Shown: piece by piece, positions 17,728 through 25,233 of the stretch
Layout of the letters: each line of letters opens with the position of its first letter
Numbering within the stretch: the stretch's first letter is position 1
Notes under the pieces: model-generated
What the model was told of the DNA's origin: nothing
The model's database searches: none
The model's input: only the letters and a program-made list of their open reading frames with translations
NCBI RefSeq assembly: GCF_050402865.1
Contig: NZ_BAABMF010000010.1
Location: 62,001 to 126,000 of the forward strand
Length of the DNA stretch: 64,000 nucleotides
Source: Clostridium_AF sediminicola
GTDB lineage: Bacteria > Bacillota > Clostridia > Clostridiales > Clostridiaceae
Direction: 5' to 3'
Translations under genes and position numbers: made by a program

Positions 17728-18825
17728 ATGAAGTTATTTAAAAAAATGAGCATCTTATTGTTAGTGGTTATAATAAGCACGGTATTTATGGCAGGTTGTG
17801 GAAATAGTTCGCAAAAAACTGAAAACGATGTAAACGGAAATACTGACGTTGAGGTGGCAAATAAAGAATCATCTCAAAACTTAAAGGGAAAAAAGTTAGT
17901 TGTATATGTTACATTTCATGAGGAAGAAGGGAAACGTTTACTAGAATTATTTCAAGAAAAAACAGGTGTGGAATATTCATATTTAAGAATGCCTACCGGA
18001 GAAACGGCAGCAAGGGTTATGGCTGAGAAAGATTCACCAAAGGCAGATATTATTCTTGGCGGACCGGCAGACGTTCATCAAGTATTAGCAGACAATAGTC
18101 TGATTGAGCCTTATGTTTCACCGGTTGCAGCAGATATTCCAGAAGAATTCAAAAGTCCTGATGGATATTGGTCAGGAATTTATGTAGGGCCGGTTTCTAT
18201 TGCAGTTAATGAACAACGATGGAAAGAAGAGTTTGAAAGTAAAGGAATTGAAAAGCCAAAAACAATGGAAGATTTATTAAATCCTGCGTTCAAAGGTGAA
18301 ATTATCATGCCAAACCCTGGAACATCCGGTACAGCATATACTATTGTAGCTGCAATGGTCCAAAAAATGGGAGAAGATGCAGCATTTGAGTATTTTGAAA
18401 AGTTTGCTCAAAATGTTGGACAATTCACAAAGAGTGGATTTACTCCAGCACAAAAGGTTGCAACAGGTGAATACTTATTAGGACTTAACTTTATTCATGA
18501 CCAAAAATTAATGCAAAAATCAGGATTTAAAATAGATACAATTGTACCAGCAGGTGCAGGATGGGAGATTGGAGCAGCATCTATTATTAAAAACGGTCCG
18601 AATACAGAGGCAGCAAAAGCATTTATCGACTTTATGGTAGGAAAAGAAGCTGGGCAGCTACATACTGACTTAACAGAAAGAATTTCAACAAGAGCAGATG
18701 TAGAATTACCTAAAGGATCACAAAAGTTAGAGGATATGGATATTATGAGAGACTATGATTTCTTTAAAGCTGCAGAAGATAAAAAAGCACTACAAGCAAA
18801 ATGGTCGCAAGTAATAGGTAGATAA
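17728..18825 (+). CDS. ABC importer substrate-binding lipoprotein (AfuA/FbpA-like)
   Basis: The protein is 365 residues. A lipobox MAGC follows the signal peptide, then a linker, then a type 2 periplasmic-binding fold of the extracellular solute-binding family 1/6 type (KADIILGGPADVHQVL; NPGTSGTAYTIVAAM; AAKAFIDFMVGKEAG). Relatives bind ferric iron, or in the AfuA branch sugar phosphates, or phosphonates. Residues that would separate these cannot be assigned with confidence. AGGAGG precedes the start. A hairpin between this gene and the permease gene could keep its expression above that of the other subunits. Confidence 0.88.
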   Translation: MKLFKKMSILLLVVIISTVFMAGCGNSSQKTENDVNGNTDVEVANKESSQNLKGKKLVVYVTFHEEEGKRLLELFQEKTGVEYSYLRMPTGETAARVMAEKDSPKADIILGGPADVHQVLADNSLIEPYVSPVAADIPEEFKSPDGYWSGIYVGPVSIAVNEQRWKEEFESKGIEKPKTMEDLLNPAFKGEIIMPNPGTSGTAYTIVAAMVQKMGEDAAFEYFEKFAQNVGQFTKSGFTPAQKVATGEYLLGLNFIHDQKLMQKSGFKIDTIVPAGAGWEIGAASIIKNGPNTEAAKAFIDFMVGKEAGQLHTDLTERISTRADVELPKGSQKLEDMDIMRDYDFFKAAEDKKALQAKWSQVIGR

Positions 18826-18847
18826 TTTTCTCACCACCCTTTAAAAA

Positions 18848-18879
18848 TTACAGCCGCCTTATTAAGGAGGCTGTAATAT
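18848..18879 (+). promoter_or_regulatory. Intercistronic hairpin between binding protein and permease genes
   Basis: The arms ATTACAGCCGCCTT and AAGGAGGCTGTAAT pair with one mismatch and almost no loop. No T-run follows. Such hairpins after binding-protein genes often stabilise the upstream mRNA. The right arm also contains AAGGAGG, and a separate ribosome-binding site (GGAGG) lies nearer the permease start. Confidence 0.6.
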
Positions 18880-18903
18880 GATAAAAGAATTGGAGGTAAT
18901 GAT

Positions 18904-20580
18904 ATGAGAACAGATGCAGATCTTAGTTCACAGGTTCGTGTAGAAAAAAGAGGTCTCATTTATGATCTGAAAAAACTGATTGGTGAGCCGGTATTGGCAG
19001 CAATTATTTTGATTGTAATAGGTTTGTCTGGATTCTTTGTAGTTTATCCTTTTTCCAAAGTTGTTATTATGCCCCAAGCAACAGACTGGATGCGTTTTTT
19101 TCACGAAGAAAGATTTTTAACGGCATTTCAAAATACTTTTTATTCATCATTTTTAGCAACCCTTACTGCAACTGTTTTTGGTTTTATTTATGCTTATACC
19201 ATGAACTATGTAGATATTCCGGGAAAAAAATTCTTTCGCACAATTGTATTGGTGCCAATGATGGCTCCACCGGTTGTTACAGGGATTGCCTTTATTGTTT
19301 TATTTGGTAGAAGAGGTCTTATTACATATTCTTTGTTGCATATGACAACTGATTTATATGGATGGATTGGACTTTGGATTGTACAATCAATGGCATTTTT
19401 TCCACTAGCATATATGACAAATTCAGGTGTATTAAAAGCAATTAGTCCTAATCTTGAATTGGCAGCACAGAATTTAGGAGCACATGGATTTAAGTTGTTT
19501 AGAACAGTTACTTTGCCATTAGCATTACCAGGACTTTTAAGTGCCAGTTTATTGGTTGCCATTAACTCTTTAGCTGATTTTGGTAATCCGATGCTTATTG
19601 GCGGAGATTACTCAGTATTGGCTACAGAAGCTTATATGCAGGTTGCCGGACAATGGGATTTGAAAATGGCGGCAGTACTTAGTATGGTTCTTGTTATTCC
19701 TACGTTAATTGTATTTTTCATTCAAAAATATTATTTAGAGAGAAGATCCTTTACAACAGTAACAGGAAAGCCTGTAGCTGGATTAAAAAGAGTGACTACA
19801 TCTACAATGACAAAATGGATATTATTTAGCTTTTGTTGTTTGATTGTTCTATTTATTTGTTCCATTTTCACTATTGTAGTATTAGCTGCATTTACTAAAG
19901 TATTTGGTGTAAATAATACATTTACATTAAACAACTTTATAGAAGGAATTATAAAAAGCAGTGCTCTAAAAAACAGCTGGTTGTTAGCAGTTATTTCTGC
20001 AATTATTACAACGATTTTAGGCATTACTATTGCATTTTTAATTTCAAGAAAAAGATTCCCAGGAAAAAATGCATTGGATTTTATAACATTACTACCTGCT
20101 TCTTTGCCAGGAACATTTATTGGGATCGGATTGGTGTTGGCATTTAATCAAGAACCAATAATGCTTACAGGTACTGGTATTATTATAGTTATTGCAATGG
20201 TTATGAGACAGCTACCTGTTGGATATAGAAATTCAATTTCTGCATTTAAGCAAATTGATAAATCAATTGAAGAAGCAGCTACTAATCTGGGTGCAAATAG
20301 TTTTACTGTAATTCGAACGATTATAATTCCTATGCTTAAAAATGCAATGTCTACTAGTGTTGTGTATAGTTTCATGAAATCCATGAATACCCTTAGTGCA
20401 GTTATTTTCTTGGTATCTCCTCAATGGATGATTGGCTCCATTGCAATATTAAGTTTTGCAGAACAAGGATTCATAGGGATAGCAAGCGCAATTGCTGTTG
20501 GTATGGTAGGTATTATCTTTATTACATTTGGAATAGCAAAATTATTGTTAAAAGATAAGATAAATATTTTTGATATATAG
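18904..20580 (+). CDS. ABC importer permease, two fused membrane domains
   Basis: The 558-residue protein contains two BPD_transp_1 permease domains, each with about six helices, as in FbpB/AfuB-type iron or sugar-phosphate importers. Both EAA loops that contact the ATPase are visible: ELAAQNLGAHGFKLFRTVTLP in the first half and EEAATNLGANSFTVIRTIIIP in the second. GGAGGTAATGAT precedes the start. It lies between the binding-protein and ATPase genes in one operon. Confidence 0.92.
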   Translation: MRTDADLSSQVRVEKRGLIYDLKKLIGEPVLAAIILIVIGLSGFFVVYPFSKVVIMPQATDWMRFFHEERFLTAFQNTFYSSFLATLTATVFGFIYAYTMNYVDIPGKKFFRTIVLVPMMAPPVVTGIAFIVLFGRRGLITYSLLHMTTDLYGWIGLWIVQSMAFFPLAYMTNSGVLKAISPNLELAAQNLGAHGFKLFRTVTLPLALPGLLSASLLVAINSLADFGNPMLIGGDYSVLATEAYMQVAGQWDLKMAAVLSMVLVIPTLIVFFIQKYYLERRSFTTVTGKPVAGLKRVTTSTMTKWILFSFCCLIVLFICSIFTIVVLAAFTKVFGVNNTFTLNNFIEGIIKSSALKNSWLLAVISAIITTILGITIAFLISRKRFPGKNALDFITLLPASLPGTFIGIGLVLAFNQEPIMLTGTGIIIVIAMVMRQLPVGYRNSISAFKQIDKSIEEAATNLGANSFTVIRTIIIPMLKNAMSTSVVYSFMKSMNTLSAVIFLVSPQWMIGSIAILSFAEQGFIGIASAIAVGMVGIIFITFGIAKLLLKDKINIFDI

Positions 20581-20592
20581 GAGGCGGAATAT

Positions 20593-21702
20593 ATGCAATC
20601 ACCTGTAGTAGATATAAGAAATATTAGTAAAGTATTTGGGGAAAATATCGTAGTTGATCGTGTTTCTTTACAAATACCGAAAGAATCCTTTACAACATTT
20701 TTAGGACCTAGTGGTTGTGGAAAGACAACTACATTACGAATGATTGCTGGATTTTATGAGCCAGATGGAGGAGAAATTCATATAAATGGAAGAAGAGTTG
20801 ATCAATTACCCCCTTACAAACGAAGTACGGCTATGGTATTTCAAGAATATGCGCTCTTTCCTCATATGACGGTATTTGACAATATATCATATGGATTGAA
20901 GTTGAAAAAAACTTCTTCAGATGAAATTCAAAGGAAAGTGAATCAAGCCGCAGGACTTTTGCAGTTAGAAGGGTTAGAAAAACGATTTCCTAATCAGTTG
21001 TCAGGAGGACAGCAGCAAAGGGTAGCAATCGCAAGAGCTTTAGTTATGAATCCAGAAGCATTATTATTAGATGAGCCCCTTAGTAATTTAGATGCAAAGC
21101 TAAGAGAAAGTGTAAGAGCTGAGCTTCGCATGATTCAAAAATCTCTAGGGCTAACATCCATTTATGTTACTCATGATCAGCAAGAAGCCTTAGCTATGTC
21201 GGATCAAATTGTTGTTATGAAAAGCGGAACGATTCAACAAGTAGGAACGGCACAGGAGATATATTTTAAACCAAGAACAAAGTTTGTTGCAGATTTTATT
21301 GGAGCAACAAATTTTGTACAGGGAAAAGTAACAAAAAAAGTAGGAGCTAGTATTGTAGTCAATGCAAATGGAAAAGAATTAAAGGTTGAAACGGAAACAG
21401 ATGTAAATTTGAATGATGATGTTTATTTAAGTATAAGACCAGAATCTATTCAAATAATGAAGCAAGAAAGAGAACCTGCTGAAAGCGATTGTAATAAAAT
21501 ATATGGAGTTGTAAAACAGGCTATGTTTATTGGAGAGAAAGTACGATATTATATAGAAGAAAAATCTTTAAAAGGGCAGGCTGTTACAGGAATAAAAGAG
21601 TGGATTATAGATAGCTTTGACAGTGGAGATTGTATATTACAAGGAAATGTTATGTTTATTATTCAACCTAATAAGTCCCATGTAATAAAAAAAGAAGATT
21701 AA
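20593..21702 (+). CDS. ABC importer ATP-binding protein (FbpC/PotA-like)
   Basis: The protein is 369 residues. The ATPase domain has Walker A GPSGCGKTT, signature LSGGQQQRVAIARAL, Walker B ALLLDEPLSNLD and the H-loop YVTHDQQEAL. A C-terminal TOBE-like regulatory domain follows (LSIRPESIQIM), as in the iron/polyamine/sugar-phosphate group. AGGAGG precedes the ATG, 12 bp after the permease stop. It is the last gene of the operon, which ends at a terminator at 21774. Confidence 0.93.
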   Translation: MQSPVVDIRNISKVFGENIVVDRVSLQIPKESFTTFLGPSGCGKTTTLRMIAGFYEPDGGEIHINGRRVDQLPPYKRSTAMVFQEYALFPHMTVFDNISYGLKLKKTSSDEIQRKVNQAAGLLQLEGLEKRFPNQLSGGQQQRVAIARALVMNPEALLLDEPLSNLDAKLRESVRAELRMIQKSLGLTSIYVTHDQQEALAMSDQIVVMKSGTIQQVGTAQEIYFKPRTKFVADFIGATNFVQGKVTKKVGASIVVNANGKELKVETETDVNLNDDVYLSIRPESIQIMKQEREPAESDCNKIYGVVKQAMFIGEKVRYYIEEKSLKGQAVTGIKEWIIDSFDSGDCILQGNVMFIIQPNKSHVIKKED

Positions 21703-21773
21703 TTTCTCTATGTTTATAACAACTTTAAAACTTTAAACTGATATAATGAACTTTATAGAAAAATATAAATAGT

Positions 21774-21820
21774 TAAGACCTAGATATATACAATATTAAT
21801 TATGTTTAGGTCTTATTTTG
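21774..21820 (+). terminator. Rho-independent terminator
   Basis: The arms TAAGACCTA and TAGGTCTTA flank an AT-rich loop and are followed by TTTTG. It closes the importer operon. Confidence 0.75.
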
Positions 21821-21877
21821 CATCATATGAAACAAATTACATCGTAGTATAACCCAAGTTAGGGCAAGTTAATATTC

Positions 21878-22004
21878 TTGTACTAAACTATCCTATATCC
21901 CATGAAAAATTATGGTATAATAATACAAGACAATATATGTTAGAGAATCCAAAATTGGATTCTCTATTGTTTTCTACATAATAGTATTAGAATAATAAAG
22001 AGGG
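21878..22004 (+). promoter_or_regulatory. Promoter and leader hairpin of the second response regulator
   Basis: A TATAAT box lies at about 21916. The leader then forms a perfect 11-bp hairpin AGAGAATCCAA/TTGGATTCTCT (21942-21965) with a T-rich tail, so it could act as an attenuator. The whole block is duplicated at 14335-14470. Confidence 0.6.
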
Positions 22005-22012
22005 TGAAAGAT

Positions 22013-22720
22013 ATGGCAGGAGAAAAAATATTGATAATTGATGATGAAGTTGAACTTTCAGATATAGTAGGTGACTTTTTAAAGGCAGAAGGTTTTCAGG
22101 TTTATACTGCAGTAAATGGACAAGAAGGTTTATTATGTTTTAAAAAGGAAAAACATCAACTGGTAATATTAGATATAATGCTTCCTTTAGTGGATGGCAT
22201 GGAGATTTGCAGAACCATAAGAGGTATTTCTAATGTGCCTATAATAATGCTTAGTGCTAAAAGTAACAGTACGGACAAGGTTATAAGTCTTGGTTTAGGT
22301 GCGGATGATTATATAATGAAACCCTTTGATACTATGGAACTTATAGCTAGGGTAAAAGCTCAATTAAGAAGATATACACAATTTTCAATGCCGGAAGAGG
22401 AAAGTGGAGTTCTAACATTTGGAAAGTTAGTTATAGATGATAAAGCCTATGCTGTATATGTAAATTCAAAAATTGTGAACCTAGCTGCCAAGGAGTTTGA
22501 GATATTAAGTTACATGGCACATAATCCTAATAGAGTTTTTACTATGGAGCAGATATTTAATCAAATTTGGGGATTTGAAGAATATGGTGACATAACTACT
22601 GTAAGGGTACATATTAGGAAGATAAGAGAAAAAATAGAGGACAATCCTTCAGAACCAGTATACATAAAAACCGTATGGGGTGTTGGATATAAATTTGATG
22701 GTGAGTGTAATGAGGGGTAA
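22013..22720 (+). CDS. OmpR-family response regulator (second system)
   Basis: The protein is 235 residues. The receiver domain has IDDE, phosphoacceptor D54 in VILDIMLPLVDG, and K in IMKPFD. The winged-helix domain follows (AAKEFEILSYMAHNPNRVFTMEQ; TVRVHIRKIREKI; TVWGVGYKF). I chose ATG 22013 (AAAGAGGG 8 bp upstream) over GTG 22004, which overlaps that site. The kinase gene overlaps its end. Together with the ABC transporter after it, it resembles Bce/Vra-type modules that answer cell-envelope antimicrobials, though that function is inferred. Confidence 0.92.
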   Translation: MAGEKILIIDDEVELSDIVGDFLKAEGFQVYTAVNGQEGLLCFKKEKHQLVILDIMLPLVDGMEICRTIRGISNVPIIMLSAKSNSTDKVISLGLGADDYIMKPFDTMELIARVKAQLRRYTQFSMPEEESGVLTFGKLVIDDKAYAVYVNSKIVNLAAKEFEILSYMAHNPNRVFTMEQIFNQIWGFEEYGDITTVRVHIRKIREKIEDNPSEPVYIKTVWGVGYKFDGECNEG

Positions 22721-24140
22721 TTTCAAAAAGAATTTAAATATTATTTTTGTATTATCCCTTATAGTATTTATAGTAAGTGGGGGATTATCAATTGTTTTTA
22801 CTAAAGCTATAGATAAGAATAGTAAAAATAGTTTTGTACTTAATGAACAAAGAATAGTAACTAATAACATAGTAAATTATATAGAAAATAGTTATGAAGA
22901 TTTATCAAAAAATCCAGAAAGAGTCATACCTTATGTTTTATCTAGGCTGAAAGAAATAGAAGGAGATTTGAGAATAATTGATTTAGAGGGAAAAGTGTTA
23001 TTTGATTCTGAAAATACTATACTGGGAAAAGAAGATATTTATATAGATATTAAGAGTAATATTTCCTATGATAAAAATTTTAGTAAAGAGGAACCAGGAA
23101 AGATAAGATTTACTGTACCTTTAGTTAAAGAGGGAAAGCAAATAGGTAATGGAATTTTTATTATTAATTCTAAAGGTAATTATACGATGGCTGAAAAAAT
23201 ATCAGTTTATTATGGTTTGATTCCTATTGGTATAGGATTTTTATTTATAGTATGCGTTATTATTTTTCTTTACTTCAAGATAACAAGAGACTTTATAGAA
23301 CCTTTGAGAGACTTAAAAGATGCCACCAACAGTATAGCCTTAGGTGAGTATGATAAAAAAATAAGGTATAGAAATAATACAGAGTTAGGGATATTTTGTA
23401 ATGATTTTGAGTTTATGAGAGACGAGCTCAGGACAGCTTTAAAAAGAACAGAAGAATTAGAAAGAAGCAGAAAGGAATTAATAGCCTGTGTTTCTCATGA
23501 TCTTAGGACACCTATAGCGTCTATAAAAGCATATGTAGATGGACTTAAGAGCGGTATAGCTGATGATGAAGAAAAGAGAAACAAATATATTTCTGTTATA
23601 GCAAAGAAAACTGATAGTTTAATCTATTTAATAAATGACTTATTTCAGCATTCTCAAGCAGAACTTGAAGAGCTTAATATGTGTTTTACTGAAAGCTATA
23701 GTAGAGAGTTTTTAAATAAAATAGTACAAAATATGAAATTAGAGGCGAAAAAAAAATCTATAAAGCTTCATATTAATGAGCCTATTGCTAATGTAATTAT
23801 ATCTGTTGATAAAATTAGAATTGAGCAAGTTATAATGAATCTTATACAAAATGCCATAAAATATACACCAGAAGGTGGAGAAGTGAATTTTAGTACAGAA
23901 ATAGAGGGTAAGAACTTAAAAGTAATAGTTAAAGATAATGGGTTTGGTATATCCCAAAGAGATTTACCTTTTATATTTGAAAAGTTTTATAGAGGAGAAA
24001 AATCCAGAAGTAGAGACTTTGGGGGAGCGGGATTAGGACTTTCTATATGTAAATATATTGTAGAGAAACATGGTGGAATTATAAATGTAGTTAGTAAAGA
24101 AAATAGGGGAAGTGAGTTTTCTTTTACTTTACCGATATAG
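22710..24140 (+). CDS. Sensor histidine kinase (second system)
   Basis: About 476 residues. The order is transmembrane helix 1, an extracytoplasmic domain of about 140 residues, helix 2 (YGLIPIGIGFLFIVCVIIFLY), HAMP, a phosphoacceptor region with His near residue 263 (VSHDLRTPIASIKAY) and HATPase (NLIQNAIKYT; DNGFGI; GAGLGLSI). Possible starts are ATG 22698 and ATG 22710; the latter has GGTGAG at fair spacing and overlaps the regulator stop, suggesting translational coupling. The sensor domain is larger than in typical BceS proteins, so it may detect its ligand directly. Confidence 0.9.
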   Translation: MRGNFKKNLNIIFVLSLIVFIVSGGLSIVFTKAIDKNSKNSFVLNEQRIVTNNIVNYIENSYEDLSKNPERVIPYVLSRLKEIEGDLRIIDLEGKVLFDSENTILGKEDIYIDIKSNISYDKNFSKEEPGKIRFTVPLVKEGKQIGNGIFIINSKGNYTMAEKISVYYGLIPIGIGFLFIVCVIIFLYFKITRDFIEPLRDLKDATNSIALGEYDKKIRYRNNTELGIFCNDFEFMRDELRTALKRTEELERSRKELIACVSHDLRTPIASIKAYVDGLKSGIADDEEKRNKYISVIAKKTDSLIYLINDLFQHSQAELEELNMCFTESYSREFLNKIVQNMKLEAKKKSIKLHINEPIANVIISVDKIRIEQVIMNLIQNAIKYTPEGGEVNFSTEIEGKNLKVIVKDNGFGISQRDLPFIFEKFYRGEKSRSRDFGGAGLGLSICKYIVEKHGGIINVVSKENRGSEFSFTLPI

Positions 24141-24473
24141 GTATTCCAGTTCAACTATTAATTTATACATGTACTATAACTCACTAATATCTAAGATTTT
24201 AGTACATGTATAAATTAAGTTTCACAATGGAATCCCTAGACTTAATGAATTCTTAATAAATACATAAAGGTTAGTTAAGTTATGGCATTTAATATTAAAT
24301 TATAGGAAATCCTATAATTTATTTTTTATTATATGAGGAATTTATAAATTCCATCCATCAGTGGGTAGAAAAAGCATATATAGCGGAAAAGACATTGGAA
24401 TTAGACTTTCTTAGTGAAGTGGAAGGGCTTTTACGATATATATGACTTTGTTAATTTTAAGGAGATATGGCGA
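24141..24473. other. Intergenic region with a perfect inverted repeat and a peptide relic
   Basis: Perfect 16-bp arms AATTTATACATGTACT (24160-24175) and its complement (24201-24216) flank 25 bp and may terminate the two-component operon or bind a regulator. From about 24336 to 24444 a plus-strand frame without a start reads EFINSIHQWVEKAYIAE and on to a stop, which looks like the C-terminal remnant of a lost gene. Confidence 0.5.
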
Positions 24474-25232
24474 ATGAAAAGGGTAATTATAAAGACAAGA
24501 GATTTATGCAAAACTTATATTAGTGATAGTGAAAGTTATCATGCAATAAAAAATATTAATTTAGAGATATATGAAGGTGATTTTACAGTTATAATGGGAA
24601 GTTCAGGTTCAGGGAAATCAACCTTGTTATATCTTTTAAGTGGTCTTGATTCTATAACTTCTGGTGAGGTGCGTTTTCAAGATTTACTTATTAATAAACT
24701 TAAAGAAAAGTCAATGGCTAATTTTAGAAGAAAGAGCATAGGTTTTGTATTTCAAGGTATTAATTTAGTACCTAGTCTCTCTATTTTTGAAAATATAGCT
24801 GTTTCAGGATATTTAGCAAGTAAGAATAGGAAAAAAGTAGATGAGAGAGTAAAGGAGCTTTTAAATATTGTAGGACTTAGTGAAGAGCTAAATAGATTGC
24901 CTTCTAGAATATCTGGTGGTCAACAGCAAAGAGTGGCTATAGCAAGAGCGCTTATAAATGAACCAGAAGTTATTTTTGCGGATGAGCCAACAGGAGCTTT
25001 AAATTCTTCTCAAGGTGATAATATCTTAAATATTTTAACAGAGTTAAATACTAAGGGACAAAATATAGTTATGGTTACACATGATATAAAGGCTGCTTGT
25101 AGAGCAGATAGAATTTTATTTATTAAAGATGGACGCATAAGCGGGGATCTGAAATTTCCCAAATTTGAAGTTGGATTAATGGAACAAAGAGAAAAGGCCT
25201 TATTTGATTTTCTTACAGAAAAGGGGTGGTAG
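24474..25232 (+). CDS. ABC transporter ATP-binding protein (MacB/LolD/Bce type)
   Basis: The protein is 252 residues. Walker A is GSSGSGKST, the signature is ISGGQQQRVAIARAL, Walker B is VIFADEPTGALNS and the switch His lies in MVTHD. The NxLVP-like Q-loop text (FQGINLVPSLSIFENIA) is typical of the MacB/LolD/BceA group. The start at 24474 has AAGGAG 9 bp upstream; an upstream ATG at 24414 lies in unrelated sequence. It pairs with the FtsX-type permease that starts at its stop codon. Confidence 0.92.
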   Translation: MKRVIIKTRDLCKTYISDSESYHAIKNINLEIYEGDFTVIMGSSGSGKSTLLYLLSGLDSITSGEVRFQDLLINKLKEKSMANFRRKSIGFVFQGINLVPSLSIFENIAVSGYLASKNRKKVDERVKELLNIVGLSEELNRLPSRISGGQQQRVAIARALINEPEVIFADEPTGALNSSQGDNILNILTELNTKGQNIVMVTHDIKAACRADRILFIKDGRISGDLKFPKFEVGLMEQREKALFDFLTEKGW

Positions 25233-25233
25233 T

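Noticed and set aside
17728..21702. Firm assignment as a ferric iron importer
   Set aside because: The family also includes sugar-phosphate and phosphonate importers, and no iron-regulator box was recognised.
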